A stretch of 64,000 nucleotides of DNA from Phenylobacterium sp. (GCF_030693625.1 NZ_JAUYAF010000007.1:1-64000), one strand, 5' to 3'. Shown: positions 37,073 to 45,259, counted from the stretch's first letter. The notes: a model not told the origin generated them from the sequence alone. Numbers and translations are program-made.

Positions 37073-37609
37073 ATGAAGTCTCTCATCACCCTGGCGGCCG
37101 CGGCCGCCATGACGTTCGCCGTCCCCGCCATCGCCTCGGCGCAGTCGCTCTCCCCCACCACCGTCTACGGCTCGCTTGGCTATGCGAACGCCAACATCGA
37201 CGACGTGAACCTGGGCGCGGTCCAGGGCCGCGTCGGCGCCCGCTTTGGCCAATACCTCGGTGTCGAGGGTGAACTGGCCGCCGGCGTGAAGGAAGACAGC
37301 GTCAATGTCGCCGGGACCTCGGTGGACGTGAAGCTGCAGCACCAGGCCGCCATCTACGGCGTGGGCTACCTGCCGGTCTCGCCCCAGGCCGACCTCTTCG
37401 CCCGCGTCGGCTACGGCACGTCCAAGATCAAGGCGTCCGCGGCCGGGGCCTCGGCGGCCGATGACGGCGAGAGCTGGAACTACGGCGTCGGCGGCCAGTA
37501 CTTCCTGGACGACAAGAACGGTGTCCGCCTCGACTACACCCGCCATGACTTCAAGGACGCCAGCGAGAACGCCGACGTCTGGGCCATCGGCTACACGCGC
37601 AAGTTCTGA
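37073..37609 (+). CDS. Outer-membrane beta-barrel porin-like protein, copy 2
   Basis: This 178-residue paralogue of the preceding gene has the same length, the same signal-peptide design (LITLAAAAAMTFAVPAI, cut at ASA-QS) and the same barrel with closing signature IGYTRKF. It shares most loop-free strands with copy 1, including DDVNLGAVQGRVGARFGQYL. It diverges mainly in the central exposed loops (VAGTSVDVKLQH) and in the KIKASAAGASAADDGES stretch, where surface loops are expected. The upstream TTGGAGTA box is conserved. It is probably part of a tandem duplication array. Confidence 0.88.
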   Translation: MKSLITLAAAAAMTFAVPAIASAQSLSPTTVYGSLGYANANIDDVNLGAVQGRVGARFGQYLGVEGELAAGVKEDSVNVAGTSVDVKLQHQAAIYGVGYLPVSPQADLFARVGYGTSKIKASAAGASAADDGESWNYGVGGQYFLDDKNGVRLDYTRHDFKDASENADVWAIGYTRKF

Positions 37610-37616
37610 CCACCAG

Positions 37617-37645
37617 GCGGCGCCGCGGATCGTCCGTGGCGCCGC
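37617..37645. terminator. Hairpin after barrel gene copy 2
   Basis: A 12-bp stem with one G-T wobble (37617-37628 with 37634-37645) and a 5-base ATCGT loop sits 7 bases after the stop. There is no T tract. Each of the three barrel genes is followed by such a hairpin. Confidence 0.55.
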
Positions 37646-37691
37646 GCCCTTTCCGGCCGGGGTGTGGGCCGCAATTTGGAGTACCAAGACC

Positions 37692-38210
37692 ATGAAGACC
37701 CTGTTTGGCCTCGCGGCCGCCCTGACCCTTTCCCTTCCTGCTGCCGCCCTGGCCCAGTCGCCGATCTACGGCTCGCTCGGCTATGCCAACCATCATGTGA
37801 CCGACGCCGACGCCGGCGCGGTCCAGGCGCGCCTGGGCGCCCGCCTGAGCCCCTATTTCGGCGCTGAGGTCGAGCTCTCGAAGGGTGTGAAGTCCGGCGA
37901 TGGCCAGGTGTCCGGCATCCCCCTCGAGGTGGAGGTTGAGCATCAGGCGGCCATCTACGGCGTCGGCTTCCTGCCTATAACCCCGCGCGCCGACCTGTTC
38001 GTCCGGGCTGGGTACGGCGAAACCAAGCTGAATTTCACGGCCGCCGGCGGCTCGGCGACCGACCGCAACACCAGCTGGAACTTCGGCGCCGGCGGCCAGT
38101 ACTTCCTGGACGACAAGAATGGCGTCCGGCTGGATTACACCCACCATGACTTCATGAAGTCGGAGGACACCGCCGACGTCTGGGTGGTCGCCTACACGCG
38201 TAAGTTCTAG
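37692..38210 (+). CDS. Outer-membrane beta-barrel porin-like protein, copy 3
   Basis: This 172-residue third paralogue is the most divergent. Its signal peptide is TLFGLAAALTLSLPAAALA and the mature part starts QSPIYGSLGYANHHV. The barrel keeps the closing VAYTRKF and the shared GGQYFLDDKNGVRLDYTHHD segment. Loops are shortened and substituted (GVKSGDGQVSGIPLEVEV). It starts at an ATG after TTGGAGTACCAAGACC, again with the TTGGAGTA box. It is likely an outer-membrane protein under the same control as copies 1 and 2. Confidence 0.88.
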   Translation: MKTLFGLAAALTLSLPAAALAQSPIYGSLGYANHHVTDADAGAVQARLGARLSPYFGAEVELSKGVKSGDGQVSGIPLEVEVEHQAAIYGVGFLPITPRADLFVRAGYGETKLNFTAAGGSATDRNTSWNFGAGGQYFLDDKNGVRLDYTHHDFMKSEDTADVWVVAYTRKF

Positions 38211-38223
38211 GTTCGGAACCTTG

Positions 38224-38255
38224 GCCGGGCCGACATCGTTGATGTCGCGCCCGGC
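38224..38255. terminator. Hairpin after barrel gene copy 3
   Basis: A two-part stem, GCCGGGC (38224-38230) with GCCCGGC (38249-38255) plus inner GACATC/GATGTC (38232-38237 and 38241-38246), closes a GTT loop 13 bases after the stop. Confidence 0.55.
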
Positions 38256-38299
38256 TCCCCGCCCTTGGGGGCCTGATCCCCTATCCGAAGAGAAAAATC

Positions 38300-38734
38300 A
38301 TGGCCGACCCGATGACCTCCTCCGCCAACGGAACCACGGCTAACGCTACAGCCGCCAATCTGGCGGACGCCACCGCCGCCCTCGATCCGGTCGCCGCCTC
38401 GGCCAGGAACGCCAAGGTCAGCGCCGCCGGCTCCCTCAACGAAGCCGCCGACGCCTTTGGCAAGGCGCCCGCCGCCCTCAACGAAGCCGCCCACAGCCTG
38501 CTGAGCGCCGCCCGCACCTTGCTGGAAGGCAAGACCGAGGTGGTCGTCGCCAAGGGCCAGGAGGTCTATGGCAAGGTGAAGGAACGCGCCGTCGAACGCT
38601 TCGGCGACACCGACGTCCTAGTGCGTGAGAAGCCCTACGTGGCCCTCGGCATCGCGGCCGCCGCCGGCTTCCTGCTGGGTCACCTGATCAGCTCGGGTCG
38701 CAGCCAGGTGGTGTACCTGCGCGACGACCGATGA
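38300..38734 (+). CDS. DUF883/ElaB-YqjD-like membrane-anchored protein
   Basis: This 144-residue protein has an Ala/Asn/Thr-rich N-terminus, an amphipathic helical middle (NEAAHSLLSAARTLLEGK then QEVYGKVKERAVERF) and a C-terminal tail anchor, REKPYVALGIAAAAGFLLG. This is the arrangement of DUF883 proteins such as E. coli ElaB and YqjD, which anchor ribosomes or stress factors to the inner membrane in stationary phase. The RDDR end lies on the far side of the helix. The gene is transcribed alone; HU follows. Confidence 0.8.
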   Translation: MADPMTSSANGTTANATAANLADATAALDPVAASARNAKVSAAGSLNEAADAFGKAPAALNEAAHSLLSAARTLLEGKTEVVVAKGQEVYGKVKERAVERFGDTDVLVREKPYVALGIAAAAGFLLGHLISSGRSQVVYLRDDR

Positions 38735-38912
38735 CGTCCTGGAGGGGTTCATACGCCTCTCCTCCGCGACGAATGCGCGCTATTTTGCCCAAAAACCGGG
38801 TCTCGAGGCCCCGTTTCCCTTGCGTCAAGGTCGCCATAGCCTGCGAATCTGCGCAAACCCTTGCCTCCCTTGCGTCGATACGCGGGGCGCAACAAAGACA
38901 ACCGGAGGTCAC

Positions 38913-39209
38913 ATGACCCAATCTGAATTTATCGAACAGGTCGCCACTGCCGCCGGGACCACTCAGGCCGAAGTCGGCCGCGTGCTGGAAGCCATGGTCG
39001 CCACCGTCTCGGGCGCTCTGACCGGCGGCGGCGATGTCCGTCTGTCGGGTCTCGGCGTGTTTGACGTCGGCGCCCGCGCCGCCCGTGAAGGCCGCAACCC
39101 CTCCACCGGCGAAGCGATCAAGATCCCGGCCTCCAAGGCCGTGCGCTTCCGCGCCGCCAAGGGCCTCAAGGACGCCGTCAACGGCGTCGCGCCCGCCAAG
39201 AAGAAGTAA
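38913..39209 (+). CDS. HU-family DNA-binding protein
   Basis: This 98-residue nucleoid protein forms dimers that bend DNA. It shows the HU core: MTQSEFIEQVATAAGTTQAE at the N-terminus, VRLSGLGVFDVGARAAREGR with the DNA-contact arm GRNPSTGEAIKIPASKAVRF, and a Lys-rich C-terminal tail (APAKKK). The ATG at 38913 follows CCGGAGGTCAC; the same frame extends upstream but that part is not HU-like. A strong terminator follows the stop. Confidence 0.95.
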   Translation: MTQSEFIEQVATAAGTTQAEVGRVLEAMVATVSGALTGGGDVRLSGLGVFDVGARAAREGRNPSTGEAIKIPASKAVRFRAAKGLKDAVNGVAPAKKK

Positions 39210-39244
39210 GTCCCGCGCGGGTCACCCGCGCGACCGATTGCAGG

Positions 39245-39276
39245 CAGGGCCGTCCCCATGGGGCGGCCCTGTTCTG
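39245..39276 (+). terminator. Rho-independent terminator after the HU gene
   Basis: A 12-bp stem (39245-39256 with 39260-39271), broken only by one G-T wobble and with a CAT loop, is followed by TTCTG. It lies 36 bases after the HU stop codon. Confidence 0.85.
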
Positions 39277-39405
39277 TTTCCGCCGCCTGTCACGGGCAAG
39301 GCCAGGGAACCTGAACGCCAGCCAACGGGCCGCTTCCATGCCCATTCAGGCGGGCAGGCGCTTCATGGCGGTTATCGCGGCCCAGGCCGCAACAGAGGTG
39401 ACGCC

Positions 39406-39585
39406 ATGCAAACCGAGGCCCCCGACACCAATCCCGCCGAAGCTCTCGAGCCGACCGCCGAGATCATCACCTACGCCCAGTTCCTCAGCGCCAAGGCGCG
39501 CCGCGACCTGGACCGGATCGCGGCGGGCGAACCGGCGCCGCACGGCTATCCGTGGGCCTATCTGTTCGAACCGCCTGCGAACTGA
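39406..39585 (+). CDS. Small hypothetical protein (59 residues)
   Basis: A short open frame from ATG 39406, preceded by AGAGGTGACGCC, encodes an acidic protein. It has ITYAQFLSAKARRDLDRIAAG in the middle and ends YPWAYLFEPPAN. Predicted helix in the middle and a Trp/Tyr/Pro C-terminal motif suggest a small binding peptide. No family is recognised. A receiver protein gene follows after 45 bases and may share the transcript. Confidence 0.55.
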   Translation: MQTEAPDTNPAEALEPTAEIITYAQFLSAKARRDLDRIAAGEPAPHGYPWAYLFEPPAN

Positions 39586-39630
39586 TCGCAAGAACCCGGA
39601 ACTTCCGCCAACCCCGCAAGTTGCTCCACC

Positions 39631-39987
39631 ATGTCGCCCTTAGTGCTTTTGGTTGAAGATGAAATCCTGGTCCGGCTCACGGCCGCTGTTGGGTTAGAGG
39701 AGGCGGGGTTCACGGTCATCGAGGCCGATGACGCCGAGCAGGCGCTGGAACTCCTCAGCAGGCACGACGACATCTGCGCGGTGTTCACCGATGTGAACAT
39801 GCCGGGCTCCATGGACGGCATCGACCTGGCGCAGCTGGTCCACGCCCGGTGGCCCGACGTCCGCATCCTGGTGACCACGGGTGGCGCGGACCTCTCGGGC
39901 GGACTGCCCGAGGGCAGCGACTTCGTCTCCAAGCCCTATCACGCTGACCAGGTTGTCACCTGCCTTAGGCGCGCCCTGGCGGCCTAG
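39631..39987 (+). CDS. Single-domain response regulator (receiver only)
   Basis: This 118-residue CheY-like receiver has the acidic pocket in LLVEDE (residues 9-11), phospho-acceptor Asp54 in VFTDVNMPG and the conserved Lys101 in SKPYHADQ. It has no output domain, so it likely acts as a phosphate sink, a CheY-type partner or a phosphorelay shuttle. No kinase is adjacent. Caulobacterales carry many such single-domain receivers (for example DivK, CpdR), but this one resembles none of these in particular. Confidence 0.88.
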   Translation: MSPLVLLVEDEILVRLTAAVGLEEAGFTVIEADDAEQALELLSRHDDICAVFTDVNMPGSMDGIDLAQLVHARWPDVRILVTTGGADLSGGLPEGSDFVSKPYHADQVVTCLRRALAA

Positions 39988-40055
39988 ATTGCGGCGTCCG
40001 CGCCCCTTGACGCTGGTCCGCCCACGGCGGACTTTCCCGTCAGGGAGAACACGCC

Positions 40056-40442
40056 TTGGACAAACAATTCGCGATCCAGTTCGCTGGATCCTTCGCGGCG
40101 GTGGCCCTGCTGGTGGCCCTGGCCGCCTGGGCGAAAATCGCCAAGCCGATGTCGCCGCTCAGCGAGGCCCGCGCCCGGGCCCTGTTCGCCGATGAGTTCC
40201 CGGGCAGGGCTCTCGACGCTCTCTGGGTCACCAATGACGGTCGCGGCGCCCTGGCCCGCTCCGGCGCCTCGGCCCTGGTGCTCTGCGAGGTGGGCGACGG
40301 CTACGCCGCCCGCCACATCCCCTGGGCCCAGGCCGTCGCCGCCAGCTTCCGCGACGGGGTGCTGAAGCTCGACCTCGCAGACGTCTCGGCGCCCCGCGCG
40401 CGCCTGGCCTTCGACTCCTGGCCTCCCGCGGGGGCGGCCTGA
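40056..40442 (+). CDS. Membrane-anchored hypothetical protein
   Basis: This 128-residue protein starts with TTG at 40056 after a CAGGGAGAACACGCC leader. It has one N-terminal transmembrane helix (about residues 9-27, FAGSFAAVALLVALAAW) and a soluble part of about 95 residues. No known domain was recognised. Its stop overlaps the start of the fatty acid hydroxylase gene (TGATGG), which suggests that the two proteins are made together and that this may be an accessory subunit. The start is uncertain. Confidence 0.65.
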   Translation: MDKQFAIQFAGSFAAVALLVALAAWAKIAKPMSPLSEARARALFADEFPGRALDALWVTNDGRGALARSGASALVLCEVGDGYAARHIPWAQAVAASFRDGVLKLDLADVSAPRARLAFDSWPPAGAA

Positions 40443-41371
40443 TGGATCCGCTCAAGGCCCAGTTCGACCCGGTCACCCTGGCGATCCCGTTTTTTGTCCT
40501 GACCATCATTCTCGAGATCGCGCTCACCCGCTTCAAGGCGGTGAAGAGCCACTACGAGACCAAGGACACCATGACCTCGCTGGGCATGGGCCTGGGCAGC
40601 AATGTGGCCGGCGTGCTCACCGGCGGCGCGGCCGTGGCCGCCACGGTCTGGGTCTGGCAGCACCGGGTCTTCGACATCCCTATGACCGCCATCTGGGCCT
40701 GGGTGGCGATCTTCTTCCTGGAGGATCTGACCTATTACTGGTTCCACCGCCTCAGCCATGAGCGGCGGTTCTGGTGGGCGGCGCACGTGAACCACCACTC
40801 GTCCCAGCACTACAACCTGTCCACCGCCCTGCGGCAGACCTGGACCGGCGGCCTGGCTGGGACCTGGGCGCTCTGGCTGCCGCTGGCCTTCCTGGGTTTC
40901 CCGCCGGCCATGCTGGCGATCCAGAAGGGGATCAGTCTGGTCTACCAGTTCTGGATCCACACAGAGGCCATCGGCCGGATGCCGAAGTGGTTCGAGGCGG
41001 TATTCAACACGCCCTCGCACCACCGGGTCCACCACGCCCGCAATCCGCGTTACCTCGACAGCAACTACGCCGGCATCCTGATCATCTGGGACAGGCTGTT
41101 TGGCACCTTCCAGCCGGAGCTGGACGAGGAGACGCCGCGCTACGGCATCGTCAAGAACCTCAGCAGCTTCAACATCTTGCGCGTCGCGTTTCATGAATGG
41201 GCTGGAATCGCCAAGGACCTGGCAGGGTCGCGCTCCCTTCGTGAGGCCGCGGGCTACCTGTTCGGGCCCCCGGGCTGGAGCCCCGATGGCTCCCGCGACA
41301 CCTCAGCGACCCTCAAGGCCCAGTGGGCCGCCGACCAGGCCAAGCCCAACTCCCCCGACGTCGCCGCCTAG
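40442..41371 (+). CDS. Sterol desaturase/fatty acid hydroxylase family di-iron enzyme
   Basis: This 309-residue membrane enzyme has the eight-histidine di-iron set of the FA_hydroxylase superfamily: HRLSH (residues 102-106), HVNHHSSQHY (115-124) and HHRVHH (193-198). Four hydrophobic segments flank the histidines. Members hydroxylate or desaturate sterols, fatty acids or carotenoids; bacterial ones often act on hopanoids or lipid A/sphingolipids. It overlaps the preceding membrane-anchored gene by one base and so is likely co-expressed. Confidence 0.88.
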   Translation: MDPLKAQFDPVTLAIPFFVLTIILEIALTRFKAVKSHYETKDTMTSLGMGLGSNVAGVLTGGAAVAATVWVWQHRVFDIPMTAIWAWVAIFFLEDLTYYWFHRLSHERRFWWAAHVNHHSSQHYNLSTALRQTWTGGLAGTWALWLPLAFLGFPPAMLAIQKGISLVYQFWIHTEAIGRMPKWFEAVFNTPSHHRVHHARNPRYLDSNYAGILIIWDRLFGTFQPELDEETPRYGIVKNLSSFNILRVAFHEWAGIAKDLAGSRSLREAAGYLFGPPGWSPDGSRDTSATLKAQWAADQAKPNSPDVAA

Positions 41372-41433
41372 GCTCGAGGCAGCCCGTTCGCGCCAAGCGG
41401 GAACCTTCGCCATGGCGTCCCCGTTGATGGTGC

Positions 41434-41613
41434 ATGGAGCTTCACCCAAGCGACAAGATCGTGCTCATCGACGACGATCCGATGGTGCGTCTGCTGAAGG
41501 TCCTGGCGGAATTCGCCGAGGAGCGCCGGCCCGGCGAGACTCCGGACCGCCAGTACGCCCGCCGCGCCTTCCCCGGCTCGCGCTTCTCCTCGATCTTCGA
41601 CCCGCGCCACTGA
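41434..41613 (+). CDS. Small protein with receiver-like N-terminus (59 residues)
   Basis: The open frame from ATG 41434 to TGA 41611-41613 begins MELHPSDKIVLIDDDPMVR. It resembles the first beta strand and acidic pair of a response-regulator receiver, then leaves that fold with Arg/Pro-rich sequence. It has no phospho-Asp or conserved Lys. No strong ribosome-binding site precedes it. It could be a receiver remnant, a peptide interacting with a kinase, or not expressed. Confidence 0.45.
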   Translation: MELHPSDKIVLIDDDPMVRLLKVLAEFAEERRPGETPDRQYARRAFPGSRFSSIFDPRH

Positions 41614-41733
41614 CCCCTGCCGACCCCCGCCCGCCTGCGCGCGCGCCGATTCGGCCTCTGCGCCGGACAGGTGTATCCTTTCCCGTGGGCCCAGGCCGCA
41701 TTCGGCGCGCCTGCGCCAAACGGGGGGTGCGTG

Positions 41734-42189
41734 ATGAGCATGAGAGTTCCGATCCTGTCGGCCCTTGCGGCGAGCGCCCTCCTCGCGGCTGGTCCGCCGG
41801 CCTCGGCCCAGCCGGTGACCCAACACGTGGAGGACGCCAGGCTCCACTACCTGCGCAAGGACCATCTTTGTGAGCTGCGCCTGGGGGGCTTCATTGGGCT
41901 CACCAAGCCCGAGAACAATCCGACCCAGGCCGACCTCGACCTGATGCGCGAGATCTACGCGGTCGCCGACCGCATCATCTATGACGCCGAGATCCTGGCC
42001 AAACAGGTGGGGCCGGAGGCGGACAAGCGCGTCATCGACGAACTGCTGCCGGGCTGGTACGCGGCCCTGAAACACGGTGACGGCCGGCCCGACAAGGCCG
42101 CTATCCTGCGCGCCGACCTGACGCCGGGCCTGCGGGACTGCGTCGAACACGCCCAGACCCTGCCCAAGCCGCCCGCGTCCTGGTATTAA
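41734..42189 (+). CDS. Exported hypothetical protein
   Basis: This 151-residue protein with a signal peptide (RVPILSALAASALLAAG, cut near ASA) has a mature helical domain containing two Cys (HLCELRLGG and LRDCVEH), which could form a disulfide. ATG 41734 follows a GGGGGG stretch. A GTG lies immediately in front, and a later ATG (41740) is also possible. It is not similar to any family I can name. A minus-strand operon begins after its stop, with convergent ends 7 bases apart. Confidence 0.7.
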   Translation: MSMRVPILSALAASALLAAGPPASAQPVTQHVEDARLHYLRKDHLCELRLGGFIGLTKPENNPTQADLDLMREIYAVADRIIYDAEILAKQVGPEADKRVIDELLPGWYAALKHGDGRPDKAAILRADLTPGLRDCVEHAQTLPKPPASWY

Positions 42190-42196
42190 CGGCCGT

Positions 42197-43162
42197 CTAG
42201 TCGCGGAGCAGCAGCGGCAGGCTGAGGCCCGAGACTGGCCGCGCGCCCAGGATCTCACGGCGGAAGCGGAACAATTCGGCGGGCCGCCCGCCCGTGTCGG
42301 TGTCCATCCGGCCCAGTCCTTCCACCATGTCGGCGCGCTCCAGCGCCCGGCGGAAGTTCTGCTTGTGGAGCGGCACGCCGGCGATGGCCTCCACCGCCCT
42401 TTGCAGGAAGGACAGGGTGAAGGCCTCGGGCATCAGTTCGAACACCACCGGCCGATACTTCAGCTTGCCCCGCAGGCGCGACAGGGCCGTGGCCAGGATC
42501 CGCCTGTGGTCGGAGAACATCGGCTCGCCCATGGCCGCCGCCAGGGCGGGGGAGGGCGCCCCTTCGCCCCGGTCGCGGGCGGCTTCCGGCGCCAGGCCCG
42601 CCTCATAGAGAAGTTCGTAGCGCTCCAGCACCCGCTCCTCGTTCCAGGGCGCGTCGTCCAGGGCGAACAGCAGGCGGGCGGCCGAGCGGCGGCGGCTGGC
42701 TTCCGGACCCGGCGCCGCCCCCGCCCACTGTCGCAGGGCGGGTTCGAGGGCCGACAGGGCGGCGGGGCGGCCCTCGCGCCAGTCCTCATAGGGGAAGAAC
42801 CGGCTCCAGTCGGCCCAGGTGGTGTCGGGGGCGTGGGTGTCCACCGCCTGGGGGGTCAGGGCCAGATAGCCAACCGAGATCACCCGCGCGGCCCCTGTCC
42901 CGACGCCCATGTCGGCCAGGGGCGCGTCACGGCCCTTGTCGCCGAAGGTGTAGAGCTGTTCGACATAGCCGAGATCGAACCGGGTCTGGGCCGTCACGAA
43001 GGCGCGCAGGGCCAGCTCGAAGGTCCGGTGGCCGTCAGGGTCAAAGGGGCCGAAGGGCAGGCCGGCATGCTGCCCCCGGGGCCGGACCGTCAGCACCACG
43101 GCCTGGCCGTCGCGGATGGCCACCACCACCGCCGACAGCCCGATGATCACCGCGCGATCCAT
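42197..43162 (-). CDS. NrtR-like Nudix-related transcriptional regulator
   Basis: This 321-residue protein has an N-terminal Nudix-fold domain in which the catalytic Nudix box is degenerate: the expected R-E-x2-E-E glutamates are absent. A C-terminal winged-helix segment (PEAFTLSFLQRAVEAI then PLHKQNFRRALER) is typical of NrtR regulators, which sense ADP-ribose derivatives and control NAD metabolism. In this family the Nudix domain binds ligand rather than hydrolysing it. The gene is the third of a minus-strand operon with a tyrosine phosphatase and an HD hydrolase. The target genes are not in the window. Confidence 0.75.
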   Translation of the reverse strand: MDRAVIIGLSAVVVAIRDGQAVVLTVRPRGQHAGLPFGPFDPDGHRTFELALRAFVTAQTRFDLGYVEQLYTFGDKGRDAPLADMGVGTGAARVISVGYLALTPQAVDTHAPDTTWADWSRFFPYEDWREGRPAALSALEPALRQWAGAAPGPEASRRRSAARLLFALDDAPWNEERVLERYELLYEAGLAPEAARDRGEGAPSPALAAAMGEPMFSDHRRILATALSRLRGKLKYRPVVFELMPEAFTLSFLQRAVEAIAGVPLHKQNFRRALERADMVEGLGRMDTDTGGRPAELFRFRREILGARPVSGLSLPLLLRD

Positions 43163-43163
43163 C

Positions 43164-43679
43164 CTAGTGCCGGGCCGGGAAATCGAAGGGCTGGGCGCGC
43201 TGGTAGTCGTAGTCGCCCATCGCCGCCACGGCGTCGGCCATCCGGCCCCGCCGGCCCATGATGTCGTCGGCGAGCGCGATGATCCGGCGGTTGGGGGAGG
43301 CGTGGCCGGCGGCGCGCCGCATGGCCAGCGCCATCAACCGCTCATCAGCCTCGGGGTTGCGTTCGCAGGCCAGGACGAAGGCGCTGGCGGTGGACCGGCT
43401 GATGCCGGCCCAGCAGTGGATCAGCATGGGGGCGTCCCCCTTCCAACGGCTTCCGAAGGCCAGCAGGTCATGGACCAGCTGCTCGTCGGGCGGGATCATG
43501 CCCTCCATGGGCTCTGCGATGTCATTGACCCCCAGGCGCAGATGGTTGGCGGCCTCGATCCCCGCCGGCGTGGCGATCATGCTGGCCGGATCCAGCAGGG
43601 TCACCATGTGCGAAGGCCGTCGCGCCTTGATCACGGCGGGAACCTCGGCCAGCCCGCAGATGATGAAGGGCACGCTCAC
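43164..43679 (-). CDS. Protein tyrosine/dual-specificity phosphatase-like protein
   Basis: This 171-residue protein has the CX5R active-site loop LIHCWAGISRSTAS (nucleophile Cys, Arg as Ser-Arg-Ser) and the WPD-like acid loop region FGSRWKGDAP. This suits a small cysteine phosphatase. Whether it acts on proteins, phosphoinositides or nucleotides is unclear. It overlaps the upstream HD hydrolase by 4 bases (ATGA) and lies 1 base before the NrtR-like gene, so the three are likely co-translated. Confidence 0.82.
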   Translation of the reverse strand: MSVPFIICGLAEVPAVIKARRPSHMVTLLDPASMIATPAGIEAANHLRLGVNDIAEPMEGMIPPDEQLVHDLLAFGSRWKGDAPMLIHCWAGISRSTASAFVLACERNPEADERLMALAMRRAAGHASPNRRIIALADDIMGRRGRMADAVAAMGDYDYQRAQPFDFPARH

Positions 43680-44320
43680 TCGGTATCGAACGCGGCTGGG
43701 CCGACGGAGAAGCCAGCCGCCTCCGACAGCACCTGGTATCGCTGCACGTAGCGCAGCTGGGCCTGGGCGGCCGACAACGGCTCGATGTGCAGGTCGTAGC
43801 CCTCCGGCGGCGGGTCGAAGAACTCCACGGACTCGTCGTACCCGAACCCCGCCAGCTGGGTCGCCTCGAAGAAGGCGCAGGCCCGGTCGGCCCGCTTGAT
43901 CAGCTTCCTCACGCTCAGCGGCGCCTTGGCCGGCAGGCCGAAGCGTGTGTGGATCGCGTGCTCCAGTCGCTCCTCAAACAGCTTGTAGTCGTAGCCGAGC
44001 GCCGCCTTGAACGGGCTGATCATGTCCCCGATGACGTATTCCGAGGCGTCGTGCAGCAGGGCCGCCAGCCGCCAGCGCGGTTCCAGATCGGGCTGGATGT
44101 GGGCGCAGATCTCCTCCACCACCACAGAGTGCTGGGCCACGGAAAAGGCGTGCTCGCCGATCGTCTGACCGTTCCAGCGCGCGACGCGGGCCAGTCCGTG
44201 GGCGATGTCCTCGATCTCGATATCCATCGGGGAGGGGTCAAGCAGGTCCAATCGCCGACCCGAAAGCATCCGTTGCCACGCCCGGGGCTCTTTGGCGGTC
44301 TTATGCAGCCCTTTCCTCAC
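43676..44320 (-). CDS. HD-domain hydrolase (YfbR-like)
   Basis: This 214-residue metal-dependent phosphohydrolase has the HD motif LLHDASEYVIGD, the upstream His in GEHAFSVAQHS and a downstream Asp. Family members such as YfbR are 5'-nucleotidases for dNMPs; this one belongs to the same type but its substrate is unproven. It starts at GTG 44320. It is the first gene of the operon with a phosphatase and a Nudix-type regulator, and the set may handle nucleotide or NAD turnover. Confidence 0.83.
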   Translation of the reverse strand: MRKGLHKTAKEPRAWQRMLSGRRLDLLDPSPMDIEIEDIAHGLARVARWNGQTIGEHAFSVAQHSVVVEEICAHIQPDLEPRWRLAALLHDASEYVIGDMISPFKAALGYDYKLFEERLEHAIHTRFGLPAKAPLSVRKLIKRADRACAFFEATQLAGFGYDESVEFFDPPPEGYDLHIEPLSAAQAQLRYVQRYQVLSEAAGFSVGPAAFDTE

Positions 44321-44429
44321 CGACGCGTTCCTCTCACACTCAAGCTCGTGACCTGAACCAGGACTTGAGAAAGATCAATGTGCTGGTCCATCGTCGTCAC
44401 CACTGTGCACCAACGTGAAGGGGAAACAC

Positions 44430-45242
44430 ATGAGCTGGGCTAGAATCATGACGCCGCTGTCCGGCGGCGAGGGCGACAAGGCCGCCGTAAAGGCCGCCGC
44501 CCTGCTGGCCGAACCGTTCGGCGCCGAGCTTGCCTGTGTCTACACCCCCGCTGATGTCGCCGATGTGATGCCCTGGATGGGCGAGGGCTTTCTGGGCGGG
44601 GTTCAGTCCACCGCCCTGGAATCCCTGAAGGAGGCCGCGGCCGGCGGCGAGATCAAGGCCCGAGCCGCCGTGGACGCCTGCGCCTATGCCAAGGCCGAGT
44701 TCATCTCCCTGCAGACCCCGGTCTGGGCGGGGCTCTCCGCCGAGAGCCGCCTTTCCGACGTGGTGGTCTTCACCAATGATCCGCCGCGCGGGCGTGGTCC
44801 CCTGGCCGAGGCCTTCCAGCAGATGGTGGCCGACGAGCAGCGCCCGGTGCTGATCGCGCGCGAGGGCTTCAAGACCGGCGGCGTCATCGCCGTGGCCTGG
44901 GATGGCGGCAAGGAAGCCTCCCGCGCCGCGCGCCTGGCCATGCCGCTTTTGGAAAAGGCCTCCCGCGTGGTGATCCTCGCCGCGCCCAAGGCCAGCTCCC
45001 GCAGCTTTGATCCCGCGCGTCTGCAGGCCTATTTCGCCGCCCGCAACGTCGTGGCCGATGTCGATATCCTGCCGGACTCCGGCGACGCCGCGCCGCTGCT
45101 GCTCTACGCCACCAAGAAGGCCGGCGCCGACATCCTGGTGGCTGGCGCCTTCGGGCACCCGCGCCTGCAGGAGTTCATCTTCGGTGGCACGACCCGTTCG
45201 CTGCTGGCGGCTGACCAGCCGTCCCTGTTCCTTTCCCACTAG
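44430..45242 (+). CDS. Universal stress protein, tandem domain
   Basis: This protein of about 270 residues consists of two USP folds. The N-terminal one begins SWARIMTPLSGGEGD. The second ends with the ATP-binding G-x2-G-x9-G-(S/T)-like segment AGAFGHPRLQEFIFGGTTRS. The last residues (QPSLFLSH) match USP ends. USP proteins support survival under starvation or oxidative stress; binding of ATP is likely. The ATG at 44430 is preceded by AAGGGGA, while the in-frame GTG at 44415 is less likely. The next gene follows 17 bases later on the same strand. Confidence 0.85.
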   Translation: MSWARIMTPLSGGEGDKAAVKAAALLAEPFGAELACVYTPADVADVMPWMGEGFLGGVQSTALESLKEAAAGGEIKARAAVDACAYAKAEFISLQTPVWAGLSAESRLSDVVVFTNDPPRGRGPLAEAFQQMVADEQRPVLIAREGFKTGGVIAVAWDGGKEASRAARLAMPLLEKASRVVILAAPKASSRSFDPARLQAYFAARNVVADVDILPDSGDAAPLLLYATKKAGADILVAGAFGHPRLQEFIFGGTTRSLLAADQPSLFLSH

Positions 45243-45259
45243 ACTGAAAGCGTACCGTC

